Source: Mycobacterium vicinigordonae
GTDB taxonomy: Bacteria > Actinomycetota > Actinomycetes > Mycobacteriales > Mycobacteriaceae
Direction: 5' to 3'
NCBI RefSeq assembly: GCF_013466425.1
Contig: NZ_CP059165.1
Location: forward strand, 3,472,001 to 3,536,000
Length of the DNA stretch: 64,000 nt
This document shows positions 15,562 to 24,257 of the stretch, piece after piece (within the stretch, counting starts at the first letter, position 1; each line of letters begins with the position of its first letter). The position numbers and the translations under genes are program-made. The notes beneath the pieces are model-generated. The model made no database searches and was not told the origin of the DNA. It was given only the letters and a program-made list of their open reading frames with translations.

Positions 15562-15634
15562 CCCAGGGACCGTTGGCAACCGTCGGGCTCTCCCAAGCCC
15601 AGACACGGTGGCAAAATTTGCGAGCCCCACCGCC
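15562..15634 (-). ncRNA. Variant fluoride (crcB-type) riboswitch before the metallophosphoesterase
   Basis: Reading leftwards: GGCGGTGGGGCTCGC (15634-15620), a linker AAATTTT, a long double stem (ACCGT...ACGGT enclosing GGGCT...AGCCC), then CCAACGGTCCCTGGG (15576-15562). The first and last blocks are identical in core to the enolase element. CCTGGG at the 3' end can pair with CCCAGG of the CCCAGGAG ribosome binding site, so the switch could work on translation. The aptamer lies back to back with the usp riboswitch on the other strand. Confidence 0.55.
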
Positions 15635-15722
15635 TGCTCTCTCGAGGCTACGCGCCTGTTTCAGGCCAGGTCAATGATATTGGCGCTGGCCCCTATCGGC
15701 GCCAACCGGCTAACCTGGCGGT

Positions 15723-15783
15723 CAGGTGATGGATCTCCACCTGGGTATGCGCCCGAACTGCCGACTCGGCTGATGGCTCCTGA
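15723..15783 (+). ncRNA. Fluoride (crcB-type) riboswitch before usp
   Basis: CAGGTGATGGATCTCCACCTG forms the first hairpin with GATGG in its loop. A short insert follows, then AACTGCC-GACTC-GGCTGATGG and CTCCTGA. The conserved AACTGCC...GGCTGATGGCTCCT block is canonical. CTCCT of the 3' strand can alternatively pair with AGGAG in the AAGGAG ribosome binding site at 15804-15809, which precedes the usp ATG. Confidence 0.78.
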
Positions 15784-15817
15784 TTGGTTGGTGAGCAAGC
15801 GGCAAGGAGTCCCCGTC

Positions 15818-16255
15818 ATGGCATTGGTCGTTGGATATGATCGCCATCCAGCCAGCCGGGCCGCAGTGCTTTTCGCCTGCGAATTGGCCGGCGCCCTGAA
15901 CGTTCCTGTTCACGTCGTCCATGTGGTGGACATATCCGACGGTGTCATCTCCGGTTCGTCGGGGGAGTCGTCCGACGCTGTCAAACGAAGACTCGACACC
16001 GAGCGTCGGCATGTCGGGGAGGCGCTCGACGCGGCACACGTGCGGTGGGAATATCATCTTCTCAACGGCGAGCCGGTCAAGGCGCTTCTCAAGATCGCCG
16101 AGGACTGTGCCGCAATTTTGATTGTGGTGGGTCGCCCACAGCATGGGATCGGCCCGACCTTAAGTCACATCGTGTCCGGTACCGTCACCCGAAACCTCTT
16201 GCGTCGCAGCACCCGCCCCGTTGCGGTGGTTCCAGAGTTCGCGGACAGTCCGTGA
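15818..16255 (+). CDS. Universal stress protein (UspA family)
   Basis: 145 residues, one Usp domain: ALVVGYDRHPASRAAVLFAC at the N-terminus, PVHVVHVVD, then ILIVVGRPQHGIG...VSGTVTRNLLRRSTRPVAVVPE. The last block is the ATP-binding loop region of UspA proteins. The ATG at 15818 follows AAGGAG; the open frame upstream to 15608 covers the riboswitch and is not coding. Its stop overlaps the GTG of the phosphatase gene as GTGA. Usp proteins accumulate under stress and bind ATP or other nucleotides. Here the riboswitch predicts induction by fluoride. Confidence 0.9.
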   Translation: MALVVGYDRHPASRAAVLFACELAGALNVPVHVVHVVDISDGVISGSSGESSDAVKRRLDTERRHVGEALDAAHVRWEYHLLNGEPVKALLKIAEDCAAILIVVGRPQHGIGPTLSHIVSGTVTRNLLRRSTRPVAVVPEFADSP

Positions 16256-16824
16256 GCACCGCCGGCGTGACCCGGGTTTATTTGGCCCGGCACGGACGTA
16301 CCGCGCTCAATGCGGCGGGGCGCCTGCGCGGGCTCAGTGATCCGCCGCTAGACGAGGTCGGTCTTATCGAAGTCGCTCGTCTCGCCGACGCGCTGGCCTC
16401 ACGACGTCCCACGGCAGTGGTCTGCAGTCCGCTGCAGCGAGCGGTGGCGACCGCGCAAGCAATCGGCACCGCAGCCAACGCGCCGGTCATCATTGACATT
16501 CGACTCAACGATCGCGACTACGGGCCCATGACTGGTCTTCGGCGTGATGATGTTGAACACCGATACGGCAGCGTCGATTCAGCACCCGGAGTAGAAAGCC
16601 GGACGGCTCTCGCCGATCGGGCTCGGCGAGCATTCTTCGAACTCGTGGCTGAACTCGGGCCGGGGCCGGTCGTCATGGTCTCCCATGATGCGTTCAACAC
16701 CGTTCTTCTGGAGCAGCTGGATCCCTCGCTGGATCACGTCAGCCAGCGCACGGCATGCTGGAATCAGCTCAGCCTCGTCGACGGAGTGTGGCGGGTGGAC
16801 TGCTATGACGTTGTTGCCGAATGA
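16252..16824 (+). CDS. Histidine phosphatase / phosphoglycerate mutase-like protein
   Basis: 190 residues starting at GTG 16252, overlapping the usp stop by four bases. The N-terminal catalytic motif LARHGRTALN supplies the phosphorylated His, and VVMVSHDAFN carries the second His. The VCSPLQRAVATAQ segment is typical of the family. It could be a cofactor-dependent phosphoglycerate mutase or a broad phosphatase; the short length and missing PGM-specific insert favour a phosphatase. Phosphoglycerate mutase would be the step before enolase, which is also in this island. Longer upstream frames overlap usp and are rejected. Confidence 0.87.
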   Translation: MSTAGVTRVYLARHGRTALNAAGRLRGLSDPPLDEVGLIEVARLADALASRRPTAVVCSPLQRAVATAQAIGTAANAPVIIDIRLNDRDYGPMTGLRRDDVEHRYGSVDSAPGVESRTALADRARRAFFELVAELGPGPVVMVSHDAFNTVLLEQLDPSLDHVSQRTACWNQLSLVDGVWRVDCYDVVAE

Positions 16825-16935
16825 CTTGTGCTTGTCCGCCATTTGCGAATGCGATAGGCCCGGGCAAAGGCCGGTGTTCGCGCGGTAGCGCTACCGCCGC
16901 CATATCGCGCTGATCTCGGGTAGGATCGTGAATAC

Positions 16936-16982
16936 GGCGATGAAGCTCGCCTCAACTGCCATTTGGGCTGATGGCTTCTACT
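16936..16982 (+). ncRNA. Fluoride (crcB-type) riboswitch before the MutS pair
   Basis: GGCGATGAAGCTCGCC, TC, AACTGCC-ATTTG-GGCTGATGG and CTTCTACT give an almost textbook crcB aptamer of 47 bases. CTTCTAC of the 3' strand can instead pair with GTAGAAG (17000-17006), just before GGAGAG and the ATG at 17021. It lies 111 bases after the phosphatase stop on the same strand, so it may act inside a longer transcript. An open frame crosses it from 16928, which would mislead automated start calling. Confidence 0.88.
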
Positions 16983-17020
16983 ACGTGGTACGACGCACGG
17001 TAGAAGACGGAGAGCGCAAA

Positions 17021-18556
17021 ATGGCGGCCTTTACTAGCATCCTTGGCCCTGGCGTCGGTGATATGCGGAATACCTCCCTGCCGACACCGGACTTCTTTGC
17101 AGATCTACACCTTGACCAGATCTTCGCCGCGGTGACTGCTGGGTATGGCGACAGTGACATCGCAACTACTTTCTACGCACCCTTGCGCGAGCTACCAACC
17201 GTGCAGTACCGCCAACAGGTGTTCTGTGACCTCGACGATGAGCAGACACGGTCATCGATACAGCAATTCGTTGATGGCGCGCGCGCAATGCGTCGACGAC
17301 TCAATGTGGCGAGGAGCGCCTGGCATCGCCTCCAACGACAGGGCTGGCTGATCGCTGCGATCGAATCATATTGCCGGGCAGTAGGTCTGCTCTGTGACGA
17401 CCTCTTGCACATCCGGATTCGTTCTCTGGGCCTTCGTAACTTCGGCGAACACCTCGCAGGCTATGTGAATAGCGAAACGTTCACCACGCTGGTGGCCGAG
17501 ACGCAGACGATGCGAGATCAGCTGCGCAAGGTGCGCTACCTGGTCCACATCGAAGGCCTGCGGGTGCGTGTTGAAAAGTTCGATGAACAAATGGATTACA
17601 GTTCAGTCGTCGCTGAGACGTTCGAACGTTTCGCGACGGAAGTTAGCAAGGACTATCGGGGGGCGCTTCCGGAATTCAACGACATGAACCACGTCGAGGA
17701 GCAGATTCTCGAATGCGTGGCCAAACTTCATCCAGAAACCTTCACCCTTCTTGACAGCTACTGCCGGCGCCACGAACACTTCATCGAACCGGTCATCGCA
17801 AGGTTTGAGCACGAGATTCATTTCTACTTGTCATACCTAGCGTTCGTGGACCGCCTAACCGCAGCTGGACTTCGGTTTTGCTATCCCGATCTGACAGACG
17901 AGCCCGGTGCGATGGAGGTCGGCGACGCCTTCGACCTCGCGCTAGCCATTAACACGCTGCAGGAACAAGATCATCCTGTTACCAACAACTTCAGCCTGTC
18001 GGGTTCCGAGCGCATCTTCGTCGTTACCGGGCCAAACCAGGGCGGTAAAACAACCTTTGCCCGAACCATCGGCCAATGCGCCTACCTCGCGGCGTTGGGC
18101 TGCCCGATACCTGCCAGCAGGGCCAGACTGACCTTGCCCGACCAGATCTTCACCCACTTCGAACGCCAAGAAGATCTCTCGACACTGCATGGCAAACTCG
18201 ATAACGAGCTGGTACGTATTCATGACATTCTCTCGCGCGCCACCGACACCAGCATCGTCATCATGAACGAAAGTTTCTCGTCGACCACCGTCAACGACGC
18301 CCTGTTGATTGGTCGAGAGGTGCTAGGACGAATTATCGCGCTACACTGCGTCGCGGTCTATGTCAGCTTCCTTGACGAGCTTTCCGCGCTAGATCCAGTG
18401 TGCGTCAGTATGGTTGGCGAAGTCGCCCCAGACGACCCGACTCAGCGAACATTTAAATTTAGCCGCCGGCCCGCTGATGGCTTGGCTTATGCCGCCGCGC
18501 TAGCCGACAAGTACGGGCTTAGCTACGGCGCCCTGACGCGAAGGATCAGCCGATGA
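17021..18556 (+). CDS. MutS-like ATPase, first of a pair (Walker B and His changed)
   Basis: 511 residues from ATG 17021 (GGAGAG 6 bases upstream). The mismatch-recognition and connector domains of MutS are absent; a helical core leads to a C-terminal MutS domain V. Walker A is TGPNQGGKTT (residues 336-345). Walker B reads IVIMNESF with Asn416 in place of the usual Asp. The following loop SSTTVNDALLIG resembles the MutS signature. The TH sensor motif is replaced by VSF. It overlaps the second MutS-like gene by ATGA. Likely a DNA- or RNA-structure-dependent ATPase acting as a heterodimer with its partner; the role in fluoride stress is inferred from the riboswitch. Confidence 0.85.
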   Translation: MAAFTSILGPGVGDMRNTSLPTPDFFADLHLDQIFAAVTAGYGDSDIATTFYAPLRELPTVQYRQQVFCDLDDEQTRSSIQQFVDGARAMRRRLNVARSAWHRLQRQGWLIAAIESYCRAVGLLCDDLLHIRIRSLGLRNFGEHLAGYVNSETFTTLVAETQTMRDQLRKVRYLVHIEGLRVRVEKFDEQMDYSSVVAETFERFATEVSKDYRGALPEFNDMNHVEEQILECVAKLHPETFTLLDSYCRRHEHFIEPVIARFEHEIHFYLSYLAFVDRLTAAGLRFCYPDLTDEPGAMEVGDAFDLALAINTLQEQDHPVTNNFSLSGSERIFVVTGPNQGGKTTFARTIGQCAYLAALGCPIPASRARLTLPDQIFTHFERQEDLSTLHGKLDNELVRIHDILSRATDTSIVIMNESFSSTTVNDALLIGREVLGRIIALHCVAVYVSFLDELSALDPVCVSMVGEVAPDDPTQRTFKFSRRPADGLAYAAALADKYGLSYGALTRRISR

Positions 18557-20079
18557 GAGTCCGACTTCTGCATCCGGTTAACGACCCCGATCTATCGCCG
18601 CGGCTTCCCTGGCAATTGCAGAACCTGGTCGATGAGGACCTGGAACTACCGCGCGTCTACCAAGCCATGGCCGGCGGCGATGAGTTCTTGCTCGAAACCG
18701 CTAAAAAGATCGTTCCACTGACGGTCTGCGACCCCAACGTCATTGTCTACCGACAGCAGGTCTTGGCAGATTGTCTGGCAAATCGCGCGCTGGTGCAGCA
18801 GATGTACGACATAGCGCTCGACGGTGTCCAAGTCCGTCGCAAAGTGTTCCTTGGGGGTTTGATGTCCCGCGACCCGCAAGCAATCCTGCGCCGCTCTGTC
18901 AGGATCCTTGAAATCCTAGTGGGCAATCTCCGGCAGCTGCAAGCCCTGGCCAACAAGCACGGCAACAGTTTCAGCTCGTTCGGATTTCGGCAGCTACTTG
19001 ACATGATCCGCATCCAGCTCTGCGACGAGTACCTCGAGCAGTTCGACGCAGACCTTCGCGAGTTGCACCTGCCGCGAGGTGTGATGCTCAGCGCCGCGCT
19101 GGGACTAGGCAATAAGGGCACAGATTATCTTCTTCATCAGCCACCCAACCGCAATTGGTGGGACAAACTAACCGGAAACCACGGTGGCAGTTGTGGATTC
19201 GTCGTCGATGACCGCGACGAGGCCGGGGCAAAGGCGCTCATCGAGTTGGCCGGGCGTGCAATCAATGACATCGCCAACACCGTCACTCGATCCGCGGATC
19301 ACGTCGAGGGATTTTTTGCCCGGCTACGCACCGAACTGGGGTTTTATTTGGCATGTGCCAATCTCTATAAACAGCTCATGAAAGTGAATGCGCCCTGCTG
19401 CTTTCCGACTCCTACGCCGATGGCCTCGCGCCGGTTCTGCTGTCGCGACCTGCGTGATGTGGGCCTTTGCCTGACCGCCACTAAACGGGTGATCGGAAAT
19501 GACATCGATGCTGTCGGGAAGTCATTGATCATGCTCACTGGGGCCAATGAGGGTGGAAAGTCGACGACTTTGCGTAGCATCGGTGCCGCACAGGTGATGA
19601 TGCAAGCCGGCATGTTCGTCACCGCAACGTCGTTTCAGGCCAACATCTGTGACGCTGTCTTCACCCACTTCAAACGCGAGGAAGACGACAGCCACGCCCA
19701 CGGCAAGCTCGACGAAGAACTTGCCCGCATGAGTGACATTGCTGACTTCGTTGGCTCTACATCAATGCTGCTGTGCAATGAGTCTTTCGCTTCGACCAAT
19801 GAGCGGGAGGGATCGCAGATCGCCCGCGACGTGATAAGTGCGATGGTTGAGAACGGCGTCAAAGTCGTGTTCGTCACCCATCTGTATGACCTCGCGCATC
19901 GTCTCAGCTCCCAAGGTGATCCCAGCTCCTTATTCTTGCGAGCCCAACGTCGCGACGACGGTGTACGGACGTTCCGCCTAGCGCCGGGACAACCGGAGTC
20001 AACCAGCTACGGCCAGGACTCATTCAGGCGGATATTCACCGAGGCCGCACGCGAAGTGACCTCAGCCGCCAAATCGTAG
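18553..20079 (+). CDS. MutS-like ATPase, second of a pair
   Basis: 508 residues, same architecture as its neighbour: helical core followed by MutS domain V. Walker A is GANEGGKST (330-338). Walker B reads SMLLCNESFAST, again with Asn (409) where MutS has Asp. Unlike the first protein it keeps the TH motif (VVFVTHLYDL, residues 442-443). The two share the arrangement FTHF(K/E)R(E/Q)E and HGKLD(E/N)EL upstream of Walker B, so they are ancient paralogues. Coupled translation suggests a fixed 1:1 complex. No mismatch-binding domain is present, so classical mismatch repair is unlikely. Confidence 0.85.
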   Translation: MRVRLLHPVNDPDLSPRLPWQLQNLVDEDLELPRVYQAMAGGDEFLLETAKKIVPLTVCDPNVIVYRQQVLADCLANRALVQQMYDIALDGVQVRRKVFLGGLMSRDPQAILRRSVRILEILVGNLRQLQALANKHGNSFSSFGFRQLLDMIRIQLCDEYLEQFDADLRELHLPRGVMLSAALGLGNKGTDYLLHQPPNRNWWDKLTGNHGGSCGFVVDDRDEAGAKALIELAGRAINDIANTVTRSADHVEGFFARLRTELGFYLACANLYKQLMKVNAPCCFPTPTPMASRRFCCRDLRDVGLCLTATKRVIGNDIDAVGKSLIMLTGANEGGKSTTLRSIGAAQVMMQAGMFVTATSFQANICDAVFTHFKREEDDSHAHGKLDEELARMSDIADFVGSTSMLLCNESFASTNEREGSQIARDVISAMVENGVKVVFVTHLYDLAHRLSSQGDPSSLFLRAQRRDDGVRTFRLAPGQPESTSYGQDSFRRIFTEAAREVTSAAKS

Positions 20080-20101
20080 GGTCGACCGGCCCACTCGGGA
20101 G

Positions 20102-21343
20102 CTATTCCCGCGATGGACGCAACATTCCTGCGACGACGACGGCCACCACCATCCACGCGGCCGCATATAGGAAAGCGGCCTCTGCGCTGACCACCGTATA
20201 AAGTATCCCTGCTACGACGGTCGCCACCACGTCACCCATAGCCTGAACAGCCCCCAGCACGCCGAACCCAGAGCCTCGCAGGCGATCTGGAAGACACTGA
20301 GAAACGACGGCCGACTGCGTCGGCTCGGCCAGGCCGATTCCAGCTCCCGCCAACGAAAAGCCCAACGCCACGACGAGCACACTGTGCGCTCCGGTGGCGA
20401 ACACAACGTAAGAACCGACGTAGACCCCGGCGCCCGCGGCAAAGACCGCCCGCGGGCCACTCCGGTCGTACCATCTCCCGGCCGCCAACGACGCCAGCGT
20501 CGCCACTACGTTGTGCGCGGCGTAAAGGAGAATTGCCAGCGATGCCGCGGCAGTGATCGTGCGTTGCGGGGCACTAAGTAGTTGCGTTGCACGAAGAATC
20601 AACAACGTGGTCGCGACGTTGCCAAACTCGAACACCGCCACCGGCAGCAGTGCCCGCAGCATGCCAGCGTCGCGTAACCCGGAGACCTCGAATCGTCTTG
20701 GCACGGATCGGTTCTTAGCGGGAATTACTCGGCGAGCTTGCCGGGCGGCCATGGTGATCGCCACTGCGGCACACAAGCCAGGGATAGCAGCAAGGACGAG
20801 CGCTGGTCGCACCCCGAGCCAGGCCACCAGCCCCGCGGCCAGTAACGGCCCGGCTACCGCACCGAGATTGTCACCAGCTCTCTCCAGCCCGAATGCCCTT
20901 CCGTGGGCCGATTCTGGACTCAGCGATGCCAAAAGAGCGTCGCGCGCTGGGGACCGTAGGCCGCGGGATAACCACGCGACGGCGCGCAGTACACCCACTT
21001 GCCACACCGTGATGGCCGCACCAATAGCTCCAGTCGCCAATGCGGTGCCAAGGTATCCGCCCGAGGCGACCTTCCCCCGTTTGTCTGGGTCGTTGGCCAT
21101 CGGACCGCCGACCAGCTTCATGACACCGACTAAAGCGTCGCTAATTCCGTCGATCACACCGAGCGCCGCCGCTGAGGCGCCGAGTGTGCCGGTTAGGAAA
21201 GCGGGCAAGAGCGATGTTGTGATCTCGTGACCGGTATCGGAGAAGAAACTGGATGCTCCGACGGCACCCACACCGGCGGTGAACCACCTCTGTTGAGATT
21301 CGTCGTCGGACTCGCGACCGCCACGGCTGATGTCAGCACTCAT
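20102..21343 (-). CDS. Major facilitator superfamily transporter
   Basis: 413 residues with about 12 hydrophobic helices. MFS-like features are TTSLLPAFLTGTLGAS in helix 1, VAWLSRGLRSPARDALLASLSP with a basic loop between helices 2-3, and RALLPVAVFEFGNVATTLL starting the second half. The start SADISRGGRESDD is a hydrophilic cytosolic tail. It converges with the MutS pair (22 bp apart). Substrate unknown; the ARDALLA motif resembles drug or sugar-phosphate exporters. No riboswitch was found directly upstream. Confidence 0.85.
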   Translation of the reverse strand: MSADISRGGRESDDESQQRWFTAGVGAVGASSFFSDTGHEITTSLLPAFLTGTLGASAAALGVIDGISDALVGVMKLVGGPMANDPDKRGKVASGGYLGTALATGAIGAAITVWQVGVLRAVAWLSRGLRSPARDALLASLSPESAHGRAFGLERAGDNLGAVAGPLLAAGLVAWLGVRPALVLAAIPGLCAAVAITMAARQARRVIPAKNRSVPRRFEVSGLRDAGMLRALLPVAVFEFGNVATTLLILRATQLLSAPQRTITAAASLAILLYAAHNVVATLASLAAGRWYDRSGPRAVFAAGAGVYVGSYVVFATGAHSVLVVALGFSLAGAGIGLAEPTQSAVVSQCLPDRLRGSGFGVLGAVQAMGDVVATVVAGILYTVVSAEAAFLYAAAWMVVAVVVAGMLRPSRE

Positions 21344-21456
21344 ACGTTGCAGGCAAGCACGTTCGGGCCAACAAGGTCACCACTGCGATCGCTCATGGAT
21401 GCGCTACTGCTAGGCCTTGCGTGATATCTCATCGGTGACATGTCCAGAGCTCCTGC

Positions 21457-22833
21457 CTACGAACCGAGGAATCGTTGCTTACGCTGGGTCGCCTCCTCGG
21501 CGCTCACACATCCCGCCTCGGCGAGTTTGGCGAGCAGCGATTGCGCTCGCGCGGCAAGCGCGCCGAGTTCGGCGGCAATTTCGGCTACTGAGTCAGGCGG
21601 TGTCGGCGGTGCTGTTTCCTGGCGTTCAGGGCTCGGCACCCGGAGGCACTCATTTCCACGACCTTGAGTTGCGGTGGCGCCGACAGCCCGCCCGGCTAAA
21701 CCGGCCAATGCCATGTCGGCGAACAGGTTGCCGGAACCAGCAGTGACCATCCCGGACGCGGCATCTACCGCCGTGATCGGTAGCGCATAGGCCATGGGTC
21801 GAAAAGCTGGTGCCGCCGTTGACCAACCCGACGGCACAGACAGCGCCCCGACTCTGGTTCCCAATCCCATATCGGCAGCCACCGTTACCGGCGTCGGGGT
21901 CAACGCGTCGGCCAGAGCGTTTGGGCCACCAAATATCCACTGGGGCACCATGGCACCGCCTGGGCCGTAACCGGTGTAAGGGCCCTTACCTTGGGCGTAA
22001 TCACGGTCGGCATTGATCATGAAGCCTCGATATGACGTTGCCGCCGACGTGAATGACGCGGTAGCGCTGGTCGTCGACGCGGTGGCGCTGGTTGTCGCAA
22101 TAGGAATATCGATCGCGGTCAGGGGGATGATAATCAATGTCAGAAGCGTGAGCAGTTCGGTGAGCGAGTCCGCCGGATCAGCAGCCGCCACTGCCGCCGG
22201 TGCCGCTGCAAGTCCCTGCAGTGCCTGGGGAACCGCCGACATCAGCTGCGGTCCGTTCGACGCAATGGCCTGTCCGGTCGCAGCGGATTGGCTAACCGGC
22301 CCGGCCGGTTCGGTAGTCGGCGAAGGAGCCGTGAACGGTGCCAACGTCGATGCGGCGGCCGACGAGCCCGCGTAACCGTACATTGCAGCCGCATCCTGTG
22401 CCCACATCTCCGCATAATCCGTTTCCGTAGCTGCGATGGCCGGCGTGTTTTGACCCAGGATGTTCGTGGCTATCAGCGCCATCAGCAGGCTACGGTTCGC
22501 CGCGATCACCGGCGGCGGCACCGTCATCGCAAACGCTGTCTCATATGCGATAGCCGCCGCGTTGGCCTGCGTGGCGGTTTGCTCGGCTTGCGCCGCAGTT
22601 GTTTTCATCCACGCGACATATGGTGCGACCGCTGATGCCATTGACGTGGCCGCGGGTCCCAGCCAGGATTCACTGGCCAGCCCTGAAACCACCGATTCGT
22701 AGGACGCCGCCGTCGAGGTGAGTTCGGCGGCTAGGGCATCCCACGCTCCCGCAGCGGCCAGCATTGGTCCCGACCCCGGACCGGCGTACATTCTCCCCGA
22801 GTTTACTTCGGGCGGTAGCGTCGCGAAATCCAT
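21457..22833 (-). CDS. PPE-SVP family protein with a SHOCT-like tail
   Basis: 458 residues. The N-terminal PPE domain (about 1-175) starts [18 protein letters not shown] and contains the WLG turn (SWLGPAA). The middle has a Thr/Ser/Ala-rich repeat (TTSATAST...). [17 protein letters not shown] is the GxxSVPxxW motif of the PPE-SVP subgroup. The C-terminal about 40 residues ([25 protein letters not shown]) look like a SHOCT module, unusual for PPE proteins. PPE proteins are exported by ESX type VII systems, usually with a PE partner; no PE gene is adjacent. PPE-SVP proteins are typical of slow-growing mycobacteria. A fluoride riboswitch lies 575 bp upstream on the same strand. Confidence 0.92.
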   Translation of the reverse strand: MDFATLPPEVNSGRMYAGPGSGPMLAAAGAWDALAAELTSTAASYESVVSGLASESWLGPAATSMASAVAPYVAWMKTTAAQAEQTATQANAAAIAYETAFAMTVPPPVIAANRSLLMALIATNILGQNTPAIAATETDYAEMWAQDAAAMYGYAGSSAAASTLAPFTAPSPTTEPAGPVSQSAATGQAIASNGPQLMSAVPQALQGLAAAPAAVAAADPADSLTELLTLLTLIIIPLTAIDIPIATTSATASTTSATASFTSAATSYRGFMINADRDYAQGKGPYTGYGPGGAMVPQWIFGGPNALADALTPTPVTVAADMGLGTRVGALSVPSGWSTAAPAFRPMAYALPITAVDAASGMVTAGSGNLFADMALAGLAGRAVGATATQGRGNECLRVPSPERQETAPPTPPDSVAEIAAELGALAARAQSLLAKLAEAGCVSAEEATQRKQRFLGS

Positions 22834-23376
22834 TGTCTTGCCCTTTCTCTAGCCAGCGGCAGTGAGCGCGTTGATGCGCGACGAGGACGCGTAGGTACGT
22901 TCTCGGTGCGACAAAAAACGAGAGACGAACTGCGCCAACGTGAGTCACGCTCCATCGGCAAGCAGACCGCAGCGGCGTCAGGCTCGACGCCTGGTTGAAC
23001 GCGGCGGACATGACGTCAGGGGCCGACTCCGCAGCAATCGCATCTCGGCCGCTCATCGCTGAACTGCTATCCGCCAAGTCCCTGGCCAGCGCCCTGAGTT
23101 ACGTTGCGACACGCGACATCGACCGGTTGCCGATCGTATGGTTTGGATGCCGATGTGCGGTGGCGGGCAAGGCTGCTGGCCATCTTGCAAGGAGCGCAGC
23201 TGCCCGGCGAGAGACAGTCCGGCCGAGTGCAACCGGCCAACGAGAGATCGCTTGACGGCCTGCTGACAGCATCGCTGCGTGTTGTCAGCCCCGGACAACG
23301 CTCCTCGGCGGAATCGGCCGGACCGACGTCGCGAAGGATCTGTATTGATTCCGCTGACGATGACAATCGGTGTCAC
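22834..23376 (-). pseudogene. Decayed gene downstream of an orphan fluoride riboswitch
   Basis: A GTG at 23376, just after the riboswitch, opens MTPIVIVSGINTDPSRRR, but the frame then becomes an Arg/Ser-rich shadow. Other leftward frames carry fragments such as MADSSSAMSGRDAIAAESAP. This pattern suggests a frameshifted former gene whose start was controlled by the riboswitch. The opening resembles the first strand of a nucleotide-binding protein, but the family cannot be fixed. No intact gene lies between the riboswitch and the PPE gene. Confidence 0.35.
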
Positions 23377-23407
23377 GGGCCCCCGCTTCTACCTCAAACA
23401 TGCTTGC

Positions 23408-23456
23408 GGTAGAAGCCATCAGCCGGTGTCGGCGGTTAAAGGCGAGCCTCATCACC
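23408..23456 (-). ncRNA. Fluoride (crcB-type) riboswitch, orphan copy
   Basis: Reading leftwards: GGTGATGAGGCTCGCC (23456-23441), TTTAACCGCC, GACACC, GGCTGATGG, CTTCTACC. All canonical blocks are present. GCTTCTACC (23416-23408) can instead pair perfectly with GGTAGAAGC (23393-23385), just before a GGGGG stretch and the GTG at 23376. The downstream gene looks decayed, so this may be a leftover switch, or it may act on the PPE transcript. Confidence 0.82.
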
Positions 23457-23755
23457 TGAACGTGATGTTAATGGTGGCTGAAGGTTTAGTTCAATGCAAT
23501 GCGCTTAACTTGTGACGAAGCATCGCAGGGACGCCGACGCTTTTGACGGCACCTAGGTGCGCTTGTGCTGTCCAAGCAGTGCGCTCACGTGGCTCTTCTC
23601 TTACCTTGACCGGGCCGAGCCGTCGTTGATCAGCGTCAGCTGACCAGCACGTCGCAATGGACGGATGTTGGGCCGGACAGAGTTCACGCCGCGAGACCAC
23701 CGATAGCTGGCGGGGCCGCTACCGCGCCGTTGGCGAAGCCGTAGTGACAAACGGC

Positions 23756-24195
23756 ATGAGGATCGTCATAGTGGCTGGTAACGGTGGACTAACGGCGGCG
23801 ATCATTGACGGGCTAGAAAGCGCTGGGTCGCACGTTGTCCGGATCGTCGGAGGTCGCCAGTACTTCCGACGACCTTGCCGATGCCGGCCTCGCCCAAGCG
23901 TAGGAGGTCCTGCGCACCGGCGACGACATGTGAAAAACATCGAAATCGCTTTTATTGCATAGAAAGCCAATCCCAACATCAATACATCGCTCGTGTAGCC
24001 AACGATGTGCTCCGCGAGGCACTCAACGACGATGACGAACTCGGCGCGCGACTTGACGTCGCAGAGCTCCCGTCGACGTCAATCGTTGAAGCATGCCTGG
24101 CGGCCTCTTCCCGCCCTAAGCCACGACCGAGCAACGGTTGCGCTGTCGACGTCGTGATCGGCGTGAGCCGCTCCTATTCGGGAGCATCGCCGATC
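23756..24195 (+). pseudogene. Fragment of an RCK/TrkA-type potassium-channel gene
   Basis: Frames here match parts of the intact channel at 35196-37130. MRIVIVAGNGGLTAAIIDGL corresponds to NTVIVSGTGGLAAAITEGL. After a frame change and a deletion, IARVANDVLREALNDDDELG and ELPSTSIVEACLA correspond to VTRVANDVLREALTDDDEPG and ELASASIVEACLA. Stop codons and frameshifts lie between, and the channel and second RCK parts are missing. It is a dead partial duplicate. Confidence 0.8.
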
Positions 24196-24257
24196 TGAGT
24201 GAGGCCATGTAGCCCGGCATGGGGGATGCGGTGGGGTTCGACGACACCCCGCTGCGG

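Noticed and set aside
5340..16930. DosR (dormancy) boxes before eno, hyc and usp
   Set aside because: The hyc and usp genes suggested the DosR regulon, but no good match to the GGGACT-N-AGTCCC palindrome was found. A partial palindrome at 14527-14549 is explained by the riboswitch platform.
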